Origin: Saprospiraceae bacterium | Lineage (GTDB): Bacteria; Bacteroidota; Bacteroidia; Chitinophagales; Saprospiraceae | NCBI GenBank assembly: GCA_016714895.1 | Contig: JADKBV010000008.1 | Location: 3,148 to 67,147 of the forward strand | Direction of reading: 5' to 3' | Length of the DNA stretch: 64,000 bases | Shown here: positions 45,635 to 55,296 of the stretch, piece after piece | Layout of the letters: every line of letters begins with the position of its first letter | How positions within the stretch are numbered: the stretch's first letter is position 1 | Made by a program: the position numbers and the translations under genes | The notes under the pieces: model-generated | The model's database searches: none | What the model saw: the letters and a program-made list of their open reading frames with translations, nothing else | What the model was told of the DNA's origin: nothing

Positions 45635-46291
45635 ATGAAAAAAGTAATAATTATTTTTTTGTTGATGACACCATTTATTTTATCAGGTCAAAAGCACATT
45701 GCATTTTCCTTAGAACGCGGATATTGGCAGCATACAGATCTGTGGGGAGTGCAGGGAGGAATAGAATATTCTTTAAAGTTAAAAGGTAATTGGAGATTTC
45801 ATTTGGGAGCCGGCTTCGGATATGGAGAAAAAAACAGGTTAAAAGATTTTCCTGCAAATCCTGAAAACAAAACAACTTTACAAGTTGGATTTGCGTCCTC
45901 ATATATTATTGAGTATGGCTTTGAACGAACACAAACAGACAATGCAAAACAATTCAGGTTAAATATTGGTGTTTCATATGAACATGACATAAATCCAAAA
46001 CAAAAATTGTTTTTCCAGACTAATTTATTCGGACAAAAAGTTAATCATTTTTATGTCATTGACAAGCTTAGTCCCGGATACGATGTCAATTACGGATTTT
46101 TCTTTATTGGACCCTTGGATGTTTATATAGTTTCGCAACAGTCTTTTTATACAATCGGACTTGAACAAAAAATAGGATATTCATTTGAGGTAAAAGAAAA
46201 TAAATACATTATGCCGTATATTACGGGTGGATATGGATATAATCAAACTTCATTTTTTGGTTTTGGGATTTCAGCAGGGGGAATACTATAA
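45635..46291 (+). CDS. Probable outer-membrane barrel, 218 residues
   Basis: It has a signal peptide (MKKVIIIFLLMTPFILSGQK) and strand-like repeats (WRFHLGAGFGYGEKNRL, NIGVSYEHDINPKQKLFFQT, YITGGYGYNQTSFFGFGIS). It is similar in build to the preceding protein but not an evident duplicate. Family and role unknown. Confidence 0.66.
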   Translation: MKKVIIIFLLMTPFILSGQKHIAFSLERGYWQHTDLWGVQGGIEYSLKLKGNWRFHLGAGFGYGEKNRLKDFPANPENKTTLQVGFASSYIIEYGFERTQTDNAKQFRLNIGVSYEHDINPKQKLFFQTNLFGQKVNHFYVIDKLSPGYDVNYGFFFIGPLDVYIVSQQSFYTIGLEQKIGYSFEVKENKYIMPYITGGYGYNQTSFFGFGISAGGIL

Positions 46292-46462
46292 TTGTAACAA
46301 AAACCAATCCTGAAACTTTATAATCGGGCTGTTTTTTGTTTTGAAAATAAAGTTTTCGTTTTGTGAAGATGTAAAAAAAAACTTTAAAGTCTTTTACCTC
46401 TTTGAACCTGTTTTTTGCGTCTTTTTGATGGATTGTTTTTAGCATCACAAAATATTTGTCTT

Positions 46463-47446
46463 ATGAGCATTAAATTGACTTTTACACTGTTTTTGATATT
46501 AAATGTATTAACAAGTAATGGTCAGTCTTATCATGTTCAATCGTTTCAGGATACGTATGTTGAAATAGGCGATTATAAATCACTCATGAAAGAATTGGAA
46601 GGTGATTTATTTTGGTATCACACTTTTAACCTCGGCTTTGAGTTTCCGTTTTTTGATTTAAAATACAATTATATAAACGGAAGTTATCGGGGTGTTTTTG
46701 GTTTTGATGATGAGTTGGATTATTCAATGGATTTATTAGGTTATGGATATCATCCGGATAATGTCCTTGATACAATTAACCTTATATCAGATGTTCGCTA
46801 TAAATTTAAAGAAATATCAGGAAAAAAATGTCTTATTGTTCAGTACACAAAAAACAGATTAACATCCGATCCCTCAATTGAAGAATTTGACAGCTATGTA
46901 AATTTTCAATATTGGTTTTTTGAAGATGGTACCATAGAGCTAAGATTCGGAAAAGCAAATTTAGCAAATTCACCTGTTTATATTCCGGGAGATGGGTTTT
47001 ATCTTCTTACAAATCAGGGCCCGATTCCGGTAGGCCCATTTTTGGGTTTAACTCACCCATATGACATTAATAATATCCTTAACTACAACGACATTGATAG
47101 TTTACAAAGATTTGAATTGCTGGATAACTGGATAGATGGAAATGTAAATTGGTGGCCACCGGAAGGTTGGGTGATCCGGTTTACCAATCTTCTGGTTTCG
47201 ACAAATGAAAAAGCCATTGATTTTCAAACTAAGGTATTTCCTAATCCTACAAATGATAAAATAATGATTTCTTCAGAATCACCCATTCGGGAGGTCAAAA
47301 TGTTTTGTGTAAACGGAATGGAAAAAATATCACTCCAAGGCGATGGTATTTCAGAAATAAACATGACAGGTTTACCACCCGGGACGTATTTTTTGCGCCT
47401 TTTTAGTGGAGAAAATATTGATTACCATAAAATAGTTATAAAATGA
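46463..47446 (+). CDS. T9SS-secreted protein of unknown function
   Basis: The 327-residue protein starts at MSIKLTFTLFLILNVLTSNG, a signal peptide (an upstream start at 46415 is less likely). A lectin-like or jelly-roll-like middle is suggested by strands (YVNFQYWFFEDGTIELRFGK). The last 75 residues (KVFPNPTNDKIMISSESPI ... GLPPGTYFLRLFSG) are a T9SS type A sorting domain. The end overlaps the next gene by 4 bp (ATGA). Confidence 0.75.
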   Translation: MSIKLTFTLFLILNVLTSNGQSYHVQSFQDTYVEIGDYKSLMKELEGDLFWYHTFNLGFEFPFFDLKYNYINGSYRGVFGFDDELDYSMDLLGYGYHPDNVLDTINLISDVRYKFKEISGKKCLIVQYTKNRLTSDPSIEEFDSYVNFQYWFFEDGTIELRFGKANLANSPVYIPGDGFYLLTNQGPIPVGPFLGLTHPYDINNILNYNDIDSLQRFELLDNWIDGNVNWWPPEGWVIRFTNLLVSTNEKAIDFQTKVFPNPTNDKIMISSESPIREVKMFCVNGMEKISLQGDGISEINMTGLPPGTYFLRLFSGENIDYHKIVIK

Positions 47447-47976
47447 AAGTAATACATCAACCCATTACCAAATTATCAAATCGGCAGATTTCTATATCAT
47501 CGGTACACAAACCTATCCAAAAATTTTGCATCTCATTAATGCTTGTTCTGTTTTGGGCTTCAGGTAGTAAAGCTCAGGTGACCATCGGTGCACATACCGG
47601 ATTAAGTGGGTACACCGGCATTCATGCTGAATTTTCACTTGAAGTTCCCTTTGCTACGAGATTTGCGCTCAATTCCAGGATATCTTACGTCCTTCCTAAA
47701 GGATTTATGTTCAGATCTGGTATACGGTACATTTATCCTGTTTTCAAAAATACGGACCTCCGACTGGGAATTGATGTCGGAGTATACAGAGAAAAAAACG
47801 AGTTTAATTCCTCATTTACAGTTCCTTTTTTTATCACAGGTGGCAACTTTGGTGTCCATCAGAAGTTTGGAGAACAATGGGGGATTTTGGGTGAAATCAA
47901 TCTGATCAATATGACAAGCCACAATACAAAAATACAAGCTTTATTGCCTCAACTTGGCGTTACCTATAGATTTTAA
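47443..47976 (+). CDS. Small outer-membrane barrel protein
   Basis: 177 residues. An unusually long basic N-region precedes the hydrophobic core (FCISLMLVLFWASGSKAQ), and a mature 130-residue barrel-like part (TIGAHTGLSGYTGIHAEFSL, LRLGIDVGVYREKNEF) ends VTYRF with terminal Phe. The ATGA overlap with the T9SS gene suggests coupled translation and a joint role at the surface. The start is not certain. Confidence 0.62.
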   Translation: MKVIHQPITKLSNRQISISSVHKPIQKFCISLMLVLFWASGSKAQVTIGAHTGLSGYTGIHAEFSLEVPFATRFALNSRISYVLPKGFMFRSGIRYIYPVFKNTDLRLGIDVGVYREKNEFNSSFTVPFFITGGNFGVHQKFGEQWGILGEINLINMTSHNTKIQALLPQLGVTYRF

Positions 47977-48433
47977 AATCCGGTCATTGTAGGGTTGGAG
48001 TAAATATTTGGGGTAAAAAAATATTTAGTTCATTTTTAATGCGGGTGTTGGATATTACGATAATTGTATCCAATAAATAACAGATATTGACAGACTAAAA
48101 AGAACTGTTGCTCCACATAAAAAATATCCGGCTGATTTTATGTTGGAATGTAAGTCTGAAAATAAAACGCATTATTAAGAGATTACAGATTTATTAATTA
48201 TATTTGTAGTGATTTAAGTAACTTTAGGAGGTAATGTGTTTATATTGTAAAGTTTTTAATACTATTTTATAAAAAATGCTTAAAAAGACTGATGTTTATA
48301 CATAAGTTGCAGACTTGTGTAATACATTGAATTGTTTTCTACTTTTGAATGTAGATTTAAAAACGGGTCAGATCCATATAGTAAGCATTGGCTGAAATAT
48401 GAGGATTTTTGTAATACGTTAATAATAAATAAT
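47977..48433. other. Intergenic stretch, no gene seen
   Basis: AT-rich spacer before the next surface protein. No repeat, terminator or consensus promoter found; the in-frame extension of the next gene to 48332 lacks a signal peptide and is ignored. Confidence 0.45.
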
Positions 48434-49189
48434 ATGAAAATCTTATTAATAACCTTGATATTAATAATGAGCGGCCGTTTGTATGCTCAGTTTGACAATT
48501 TTTATTTTGGTGTTGATTTTGGATTGATTCGCGATATCAATCAGGTAGTGTCAAATGATAATGACTACTTTTCCTGTTGGAATAACTGTTGGAGCGATCA
48601 GGACGGTTTTTTTTCAAGAAACGGAAGTTTTTCTCTTTTTGCGGGTTTTGAGATAAGCGATAATATGATTTTTGAAATCAACTTTGTAAGACAAACTGAA
48701 AATGTATCAATTCAATATTTACTACCATTGAATGTAGTATCCGGTGGTGGTATATCAGGGTCGGGGATTCGATTTTCAAATACGTTATTAAAATGGACAG
48801 CAGGTGTAGGAAGAAAAATCAGTATTGGAAATGAATTGAATTATATTCCTTTTTTTCAACTTTCGACAATATATACAGATAACCTTTCTTCAGGTATTTT
48901 TTTTACAGAAGGGCCCAATAGTTCTTTTAGGCACAATTTTTCCATGAGATATTTTAATGAAAATCAGATTTTTTTAGGGTTTAAAAACACACTTCAATGG
49001 AAGCCATCCTCCCGGTGGAGCATAAATTTACAATTGGGTTATGCACAGGGACTTTCGAAAATTTATGAAATACATCAGGAGATTCAATTTTTCGATGATC
49101 CTGAGAATATAAGTAAGGGACATACCATCTCAAGACTATCACATATTTTTGCTTCATTGGGTACATCCTATATTTTTAAAAAAAATTGA
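48434..49189 (+). CDS. Probable outer-membrane protein, 251 residues
   Basis: The start at 48434 gives a signal peptide (MKILLITLILIMSGRLYAQF). Strand-rich mature part (FYFGVDFGLIRDINQVVSND, FAGFEISDNMIFEINFVRQ, WSINLQLGYAQGLSKIYE), ending GTSYIFKKN. A Cys pair occurs in SCWNNCWSDQDG. No family is recognised; it fits the general outer-membrane barrel pattern. Confidence 0.66.
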   Translation: MKILLITLILIMSGRLYAQFDNFYFGVDFGLIRDINQVVSNDNDYFSCWNNCWSDQDGFFSRNGSFSLFAGFEISDNMIFEINFVRQTENVSIQYLLPLNVVSGGGISGSGIRFSNTLLKWTAGVGRKISIGNELNYIPFFQLSTIYTDNLSSGIFFTEGPNSSFRHNFSMRYFNENQIFLGFKNTLQWKPSSRWSINLQLGYAQGLSKIYEIHQEIQFFDDPENISKGHTISRLSHIFASLGTSYIFKKN

Positions 49190-49198
49190 TTTGAATGT

Positions 49199-49558
49199 AT
49201 GTTTCAATATGGCCAAAAGGTATTTCCATTAGCAGCTTATGCACGTGGTCTTTACTACCAACTCACTGGAGAAATTATGTATCCTGATATACCTGTATTA
49301 ACATTTGACAGATCAAGAATGGATGTTATTGATGATGAACATGTAATCCCCAATCCTTTTTACGACCAATTACATCTGGAATATCCTGAATCTGCGTATC
49401 TTCGCATTGTGGATTTAACAGGAAAAGTAATGATGACACAACAGATCGTACCCGGAAAGACAAGTTTTGATACATCGAACTGGAGTTCCGGCATGTATAT
49501 CGTGCATGTACAGGATATAGTTGGTACGGCATCATCGTTCAAAGTGATCAAACAGTGA
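49199..49558 (+). pseudogene. Orphan T9SS sorting tail, likely gene remnant
   Basis: 119 residues with no signal peptide. The second half (VIPNPFYDQLHLEYPESAY, GKVMMTQQIVPGKTSFDTS, WSSGMYIVHVQ) is a complete T9SS type A sorting domain, but only about 45 residues of anything else precede it. It looks like the 3' end of a lost secreted protein gene. It starts 9 bp after the preceding gene and its stop overlaps the next start (GTGA), so it may still be transcribed. Confidence 0.6.
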
Positions 49559-51078
49559 TCAGGCAAATCTTTTTCAATACAATATGTATCCTGTTTGCTG
49601 CTCTTTGCTACGGACAGGATACATATGTTAAGAGCTTTAAAGTTTTTGAAACGAATAATTCGGAATTTGCTACTGTAATACAAACATATGAAAATGATAT
49701 GTTTGTAGGAGTTCATGGACTTTGTGAAAATAGAAAATGCCTTCTGATTTCAAAATTAGACATTAATGGTAATATCATTTGGAATAAGGGATTTATAAGT
49801 ACGGATAGTGGAAATTATAGTTTTATAAAATTACAAAATGATACCTTGTTTGCAAGTGGACATACTGATTGGAATACCATGACCAAACAGGTCAATCTTT
49901 ATGCCGTAAACCCTGAGTCCGGAGATAGTTTGTATTCCGCGAATGCAAATTTTGACAGCATAGCTCTGGGATTTGGCTTTGCCAATATGGGTTTGTTGTT
50001 ATTTGAAAATAAACTGATACCCTATGGTGAAATCAGAGATACCAATAATATTGTGTCAGGGCTTATTCACTGGATGGATATGAAAGGAGTCAATTTACAA
50101 ACGAAGACCTACCAACTTCCCGGCAACTTTACGGTCAATGCATTGCAGGACTTGCAGCCTGACGGATATGGCAATCTGGTATTTGTGACCGTATTTATTG
50201 ATTCTTTATTTGATGAACATACCGTTGTACGAAAAATTAATTCAGAAGGGGAAATTATAAAGGATGTTTTCATTCCAAGCAATTTTAATTTAGACCCCAG
50301 GCCACAATTGGCCGTAAATAACGCGGGGCAATATGTTTTTTCACATGCAAAATGGGCTCCGGGTACCGTACAACAATTGGTTTGTTCAGACACACTTGGC
50401 AATATTCTTTGGGAACATGACTACCCTTTAAAAATTAATGGACAACAACCTTCCAACCTATCCAACAATTATCACATCAATCAGATTACACCGACAAGCG
50501 ACGGCGGCGTAGTCATCGCGGCACGAATACGGACAAACCGCATCCAAAACAGGTTTTACGACGATGCCTACATCGGCAAGTTTGACCAGTTTGGCACCCT
50601 GGAGTGGGAGCGTCGTATCAATATCCAAAATGGTGCAGATACCCTCTATGACTGGTGTGCGCTCTATGACATCAAAGAACGACCGGATGGCAAAGGTTAC
50701 GTGGCTGTCGGTTCTCATAAAACCAGTGAAAATCTTTCATCGACCAATATATTGCTGGTCAGCCTGGATGCTGATGGTTGTATAGAGGGTATGGTATGTG
50801 ACGGAGACCAGATCATTGTAAGTACATTGGACGTGATTGACCTGACGGAGGAAATTAAACCCAGTCTCTTTCCCAATCCCGTACAAGAATCTTTACGGAT
50901 ATCCGGATTAGATGGGGATGTTCCATTCTCCATATACAATCATGTCGGAGCATTAGTCCAAAAGGGTAGTACTTCAGGGGATGTAGATGTATCCGGTTTG
51001 CCTCAGGGTATGTATGTACTGACACTTACAGGAGTTACTTCCGGTGACAAAACTGTTTTTCGTTTTGTGAAGATATAG
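49555..51078 (+). CDS. T9SS-secreted beta-propeller-like protein
   Basis: 507 residues. The GTG start at 49555 is supported by an immediate signal peptide (MIRQIFFNTICILFAALCYG). The middle carries repeating blades of the type 'KLDINGNIIWNKGF', 'KINSEGEIIKDVFIP', 'KFDQFGTLEWERRI', 'SLDADGCIEGMV', the pattern of delta-60/WD-like repeats. The last 75 residues are a T9SS type A domain (LFPNPVQESLRISGL, GLPQGMYVLTLTG). Surface or secreted, binding partner unknown. Confidence 0.8.
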   Translation: MIRQIFFNTICILFAALCYGQDTYVKSFKVFETNNSEFATVIQTYENDMFVGVHGLCENRKCLLISKLDINGNIIWNKGFISTDSGNYSFIKLQNDTLFASGHTDWNTMTKQVNLYAVNPESGDSLYSANANFDSIALGFGFANMGLLLFENKLIPYGEIRDTNNIVSGLIHWMDMKGVNLQTKTYQLPGNFTVNALQDLQPDGYGNLVFVTVFIDSLFDEHTVVRKINSEGEIIKDVFIPSNFNLDPRPQLAVNNAGQYVFSHAKWAPGTVQQLVCSDTLGNILWEHDYPLKINGQQPSNLSNNYHINQITPTSDGGVVIAARIRTNRIQNRFYDDAYIGKFDQFGTLEWERRINIQNGADTLYDWCALYDIKERPDGKGYVAVGSHKTSENLSSTNILLVSLDADGCIEGMVCDGDQIIVSTLDVIDLTEEIKPSLFPNPVQESLRISGLDGDVPFSIYNHVGALVQKGSTSGDVDVSGLPQGMYVLTLTGVTSGDKTVFRFVKI

Positions 51079-51231
51079 AAGGACCACCTGGTGTTCCATG
51101 GGTACCATAAAATTGATTTTTATGAATACAAACGATAAAAGAAAATGGACGTTTTTCGTAAAAGTTGTTTTTATCCCTGAGTTATTTTCTGCAGGTTTGT
51201 TTTAGCATATATGTTACAGGCACCTTTCCCC

Positions 51232-52035
51232 CTAAACCACCAGCCAGATCAACCAGACGCTAAAACTGATGACAAATAAAAAACTGTCAAACCGATCCAG
51301 AAAACCACCGTGGCCGGGCATAAAACGGCCACTGTCCTTGACCCGGAATGTTCTTTTGACAGATGATTCGTACAAATCCCCGAAGGTACCCACCAACCAG
51401 GACCAGAAACCCAAAATCAACCACTGGTTCAGACTGAGTTCCGGAATCCACATCGAAAACAACCAGGCAAAAACCAAAGTCAAAACGCCGGCACCCAAAA
51501 ATCCTTCCAACGTTTTTTTAGGCGACAGTCTTTCAAAAAGTTTCTTTTTTCCCCATAAAGATCCTACAAAATAAGCTCCCGAATCCGAAATCCATATCAA
51601 AAACAAGGTGTATAATACAAAATGTGCATCAGGTGCCAGCCACCGTATCGCATATATACCAATCCATAAAGGTAACATGGTATATAATACCACATGAACC
51701 GGGTAAAATGATGAATGGGGTAAAACCGGACGCCACAATTGTATAACGGATACCGCAACATAAACCAAATGAGCAATAATCATCAAAAACAAAACAAACT
51801 GTGGAACAGGCTGAAGCGCTAAAAAAACAGAAACACCCAAAAACAACATTCCGGCTAAACCTAAAGTTATAACACTGTTTTTTTGTGTCATCCTTAAATA
51901 TTCGACACCAGAACCTAAACCAATAATTCCCAACAAAACCATGGCAGGAATTTTGCCGCCGAGCAGTCCTCCGATGACGATAATTGCAAAAATAAAGGCG
52001 GTCGTCGAACGGGTCCGCAATACATTTCTATCCAT
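51232..52035 (-). CDS. cdsA: Phosphatidate cytidylyltransferase
   Basis: This 267-residue membrane enzyme makes CDP-diacylglycerol from CTP and phosphatidic acid, the entry to phospholipids. About eight helices, with the signature KRTFRVKDSGRFMPGHGGFL and LDRFDSFLF near the C-terminus. Its start overlaps the CPBP gene end by 8 bp. It supplies the pathway that psd (42 kb) ends. Confidence 0.95.
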   Translation of the reverse strand: MDRNVLRTRSTTAFIFAIIVIGGLLGGKIPAMVLLGIIGLGSGVEYLRMTQKNSVITLGLAGMLFLGVSVFLALQPVPQFVLFLMIIAHLVYVAVSVIQLWRPVLPHSSFYPVHVVLYTMLPLWIGIYAIRWLAPDAHFVLYTLFLIWISDSGAYFVGSLWGKKKLFERLSPKKTLEGFLGAGVLTLVFAWLFSMWIPELSLNQWLILGFWSWLVGTFGDLYESSVKRTFRVKDSGRFMPGHGGFLDRFDSFLFVISFSVWLIWLVV

Positions 52036-52939
52036 TTATGTTTGTTTTAGGTCTGTATTTTGCCTGAAGCATCTGGTAATACGCTATCGAAGCAAATCCA
52101 AAAGCGGCAAATATAATCATTTGACCTGAATCATAACTCAGGACAGATTCAACAGGTTTTTCAGGAAGCTCAGCATTATAGAGCGCTATGGTCGCAAATG
52201 CATTATTCATCATGTGCAAAATCATAGGAATCCAAAAGTTTTTGGTAAAAAAATATGCGTACCCAAGAACCAGGCCGATCATCATTTTCGGAAAAAAACC
52301 GGTAACCTGAAAGTGAAGGATGGAAAAAACAAAAGCCGTCAGCCAAATGGCAAGATGTGGATTGACAAACAAACGACTCAGTTCTTTTTGGATGATACCC
52401 CGAAACAACAATTCCTCGCCCAAACCCGGCAAAACAGCCGCAATCAGAAGGCTGACCAACAGGTCGCCAAAATGTTCCATCTTCAGCACTCCGGATAAAG
52501 TCTCTGAATAATCTTCATCCATCATCATCATCCATTCAGGTAAGGGCAAAAAACTCATCCACAAGGCGACGACAGACATAAACGGGTACAAACAAAAAAG
52601 CCAACCCAAAAAATACCAGATGTCAGTGGATCGGACAGGAGATACAGAAAGATAATTAAAAAATTTTCGTCCAAAAAAAAGATATATAAATATGACCGGA
52701 GTTATGATGAATAATAACAGGTGCTGTAATACCACGGTGAGCCTGAGTAGCCAGGGATATTCAGTAAAAAGTTTTTCAGTATCAGCTTCTCCAAAAGGGA
52801 CACCCATCGCTGAAGAAATTAAAAACAATACGGACGATAAAACCAGCAGGGCGGCAATAATGATAAAAAACAAAACCCACAATTTGTAACCGGGAGAAGC
52901 ATTTTCATAAAATAAAGGTTTGTTTTGATTCAAAGACAT
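52028..52939 (-). CDS. CPBP family intramembrane metalloprotease
   Basis: This 303-residue membrane protein has the Abi/CAAX-protease core motifs: EELLFRG (EExxxR), FSILHFQVTGFFP and the third His motif in PMILHMMNNAFA. There are about seven helices. Bacterial members act in membrane protein processing or bacteriocin self-immunity; the substrate is unknown. It is directly upstream of cdsA with an 8-bp overlap, a common pairing in Bacteroidota. Confidence 0.9.
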   Translation of the reverse strand: MSLNQNKPLFYENASPGYKLWVLFFIIIAALLVLSSVLFLISSAMGVPFGEADTEKLFTEYPWLLRLTVVLQHLLLFIITPVIFIYLFFGRKFFNYLSVSPVRSTDIWYFLGWLFCLYPFMSVVALWMSFLPLPEWMMMMDEDYSETLSGVLKMEHFGDLLVSLLIAAVLPGLGEELLFRGIIQKELSRLFVNPHLAIWLTAFVFSILHFQVTGFFPKMMIGLVLGYAYFFTKNFWIPMILHMMNNAFATIALYNAELPEKPVESVLSYDSGQMIIFAAFGFASIAYYQMLQAKYRPKTNING

Positions 52940-52982
52940 CAGATTTTGTTAGGATTCATGACAATTAAACAGAAAAAAGGGA

Positions 52983-53300
52983 TTACATTTCCATTTCGAG
53001 ATTGGTGCGCGCATTCAACAACTCACCGTGGGCAAAAGTATCGTTTTGTTGTTTTGCGACATTCAGACCGGTATTATACACAGTGAGCGCTTCCTCTTGT
53101 CTGCCATGTTTTTCAAGTAGCTTGCCAAAGTGATAGTACAATCCCACGTAGTCCGGATGTTGGTCCATCAGCTTTTGATAATATTGTAGTGCAAGGTCTT
53201 CCAGACCATTATATTCATACTCTTTGGTCAGGGCATAAAACACAAAAACATCATTCGGATCTTCAACATGCATTTTCTCAAGTTGCTCCAATCTTGTCAT
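52983..53300 (-). CDS. Small TPR-repeat protein
   Basis: 105 residues, starting at MTRLEQLEKM (an upstream ATG at 53357 lies within promoter-like DNA). Two to three TPR-like helices (DVFVFYALTKEYEYNGLED, LALQYYQKLMDQHPDYVGLY, GRQEEALTVYNTGLNVAKQ). Probably a cytoplasmic protein-protein interaction adaptor. A -7 box is 55 bp upstream. Confidence 0.85.
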   Translation of the reverse strand: MTRLEQLEKMHVEDPNDVFVFYALTKEYEYNGLEDLALQYYQKLMDQHPDYVGLYYHFGKLLEKHGRQEEALTVYNTGLNVAKQQNDTFAHGELLNARTNLEMEM

Positions 53301-53354
53301 TATTTTAACTTTAAGTTTATTTTTTGCAGAATAGAAAATATTTGTACATTTGTG

Positions 53355-53362
53355 CAAAGTTA
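53355..53362 (-). promoter_or_regulatory. -7 box for the TPR gene
   Basis: Minus-strand TAACTTTG, giving a leader of about 45-50 nt to the chosen ATG at 53300, which supports that start. No clear -33 element. Confidence 0.4.
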
Positions 53363-53480
53363 TAAAATGTGTTGAAATGTTTTTGATTTGTCGTCTGTAA
53401 ACATTGTTTTCCCTTCAATTCTTCAACCACTTTTACCACATGTTGTTTTGTAACATATTGAATCACGAAAATTTTAATCT

Positions 53481-54224
53481 ATGAATATTTTAGTTTGTGT
53501 CAGTAAGACGCCGGATACAACATCCAAAATTTCATTTTCCGGGGACGGTAAGGAATATAACGGAGATGGAGTCACCTTTATCATGAATCCTTATGATGAG
53601 TGGTATGCATTGGTCAAAGCCATAGAATTGGTTGAACAACACGGAGGCAATGTCACGACCATAACCGTCGGAGATGCTTCCAATGACATTATCATTCGTA
53701 AAGCATTGGCTATAGGTGCCAATGATGCCATCCGGGTAGATGCCAAAGCCACAGACAGCAATGAAGCTGCTTTTCAGATTGTCGAAGTTGCCAAACAAAA
53801 AAATTATGACCTCATCCTGTTAGGAAAAGAAACCATCGACTACAATGGTTCTGTCCTGGGGTCACTGGTAGCCGCACAAATGGATCTTCCGTACATTTCT
53901 TACGGAACAAAATTGGAAACCTCAGATAACGGCGTTTATACCGTGACCCGAGAGATCGAAGGTGGCGAAGAAGTTTGTGAAGTTGCCGGACCTTTGGTGA
54001 TTTCTGCTGCAAAAGGTATGGCAGAACAAAGAATTCCGAATATGAAGGGGATTATGATGTCAAAATCCAAACCCCTCGTGGTTGTTCCGCCGGCAGCTTA
54101 CGATTCAAAAGTTAGCGTGGTTTCCTTTGAATTGCCTGTTCAGAAAAAAGGTGTCAAAATGATCGATCCGGAAAATATGGACGAGCTGGTGAGATTGTTG
54201 CACGAGGAAGCCAAAGTTATTTAA
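53481..54224 (+). CDS. etfB: Electron transfer flavoprotein beta subunit
   Basis: This 247-residue beta subunit of ETF carries electrons from acyl-CoA dehydrogenases to the quinone pool. The N-terminus MNILVCVSKTPDTTSKI, the nucleotide-binding VTTITVGDASNDIIIRKAL and DLILLGKETIDYNGS, and the recognition-loop region at YTVTREIEGGEE are typical. It lies 18 bp before etfA. Confidence 0.95.
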   Translation: MNILVCVSKTPDTTSKISFSGDGKEYNGDGVTFIMNPYDEWYALVKAIELVEQHGGNVTTITVGDASNDIIIRKALAIGANDAIRVDAKATDSNEAAFQIVEVAKQKNYDLILLGKETIDYNGSVLGSLVAAQMDLPYISYGTKLETSDNGVYTVTREIEGGEEVCEVAGPLVISAAKGMAEQRIPNMKGIMMSKSKPLVVVPPAAYDSKVSVVSFELPVQKKGVKMIDPENMDELVRLLHEEAKVI

Positions 54225-54242
54225 ACCATTAAAAAAAGTATC

Positions 54243-55199
54243 ATGTCAGTTTTAGTATTTGTAGAAAATCATAACGGAAAAATAAAAAAATCGGGTTTTG
54301 AAGCCGTATACTTCGGAAGTTTGTTGGCCAAAAACATGGGCGTTTCATGTCACGCACTTACTTACGGACAAAATCCCGATGCCGGTACTTTAGGTAAGTA
54401 CGGGGCAAACGAGGTTCATGTTGCTGCATATAACGGAGATTTTGACACACAGGTGTATACCGCAATGGTCAGTGAGGCCGCTCAAAAACTGGGGGCTAAA
54501 GCCGTGGTTTTAGCGCATACAGCCAATGGCAAATCATTTGCCGGTGGGGTTGCGGTAAAACTTAATGCCGGTATTGTCACCGGTGTGAATGCTGTGCCTG
54601 TGGTGGACAACGGTCTCATCGTACAGAAGTCCGTTTTTTCAGGTAAAGCCATCGCACATTACAAAATAACCACGGATGTTGCCGTAATGACCCTTGCCGG
54701 GAATAGTATGCAGCCTGTGGTAACGGGTTCCGACGTTACACCTCAAAACATAGAGTTAAATCTACCTGCTGCAAAAATCAGGGTCATAGAAAAGAAAACC
54801 TCTGAAGGAATTGTTCCGCTTCCGGAAGCTGAATTGGTGGTTTCTGCGGGAAGAGGGTTGAAAGGACCTGAAAACTGGAGCATCATCGAAGAACTTGCCA
54901 AAGCGCTTCAGGCTACGACAGCATGTTCGAGACCGGTCGCGGATACAGGATGGAGGCCTCACCACGAACACGTGGGACAAACGGGTGTTGCCATCAAACC
55001 CAATCTCTATATAGCGATAGGTATCTCAGGTGCTATTCAACATCTTGCGGGAGTCAACAATTCCAAAACCATTGTGGTCATCAACAAAGATCCTGAAGCT
55101 CCGTTTTTTAAAGCGGCAGATTATGGTGTGGTCGGAGATTTATTTGATATCATTCCAAAACTGACCAAAGCTGTCGAATCTTTCAAATCGCATCAATAA
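54243..55199 (+). CDS. etfA: Electron transfer flavoprotein alpha subunit
   Basis: This 318-residue subunit binds the FAD with the C-terminal domain: CSRPVADTGW, HVGQTGVAIKPNLYIAIGIS, GISGAIQHLAGVNN and VVINKDPEAPFFKAADYGVV. It pairs with etfB. Together they serve fatty-acid or amino-acid oxidation feeding menaquinone, upstream of the ACIII-oxidase chain encoded at 6.5-21.5 kb. Confidence 0.96.
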   Translation: MSVLVFVENHNGKIKKSGFEAVYFGSLLAKNMGVSCHALTYGQNPDAGTLGKYGANEVHVAAYNGDFDTQVYTAMVSEAAQKLGAKAVVLAHTANGKSFAGGVAVKLNAGIVTGVNAVPVVDNGLIVQKSVFSGKAIAHYKITTDVAVMTLAGNSMQPVVTGSDVTPQNIELNLPAAKIRVIEKKTSEGIVPLPEAELVVSAGRGLKGPENWSIIEELAKALQATTACSRPVADTGWRPHHEHVGQTGVAIKPNLYIAIGISGAIQHLAGVNNSKTIVVINKDPEAPFFKAADYGVVGDLFDIIPKLTKAVESFKSHQ

Positions 55200-55267
55200 A
55201 TCGGATGTTTTTACAAGGAGTCTTTTGGTAAATTAAGGAAACATATTATTTTTTTGGAGAATATTTG

Positions 55268-55275
55268 TACCTTTG
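55268..55275 (+). promoter_or_regulatory. -7 box for the bifunctional nuclease gene
   Basis: TACCTTTG, 21 bp before the ATG, giving a very short leader (about 15 nt). No -33 TTTG at the usual distance. Confidence 0.42.
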
Positions 55276-55296
55276 CACAGTTTGTAAATAGTCCCG

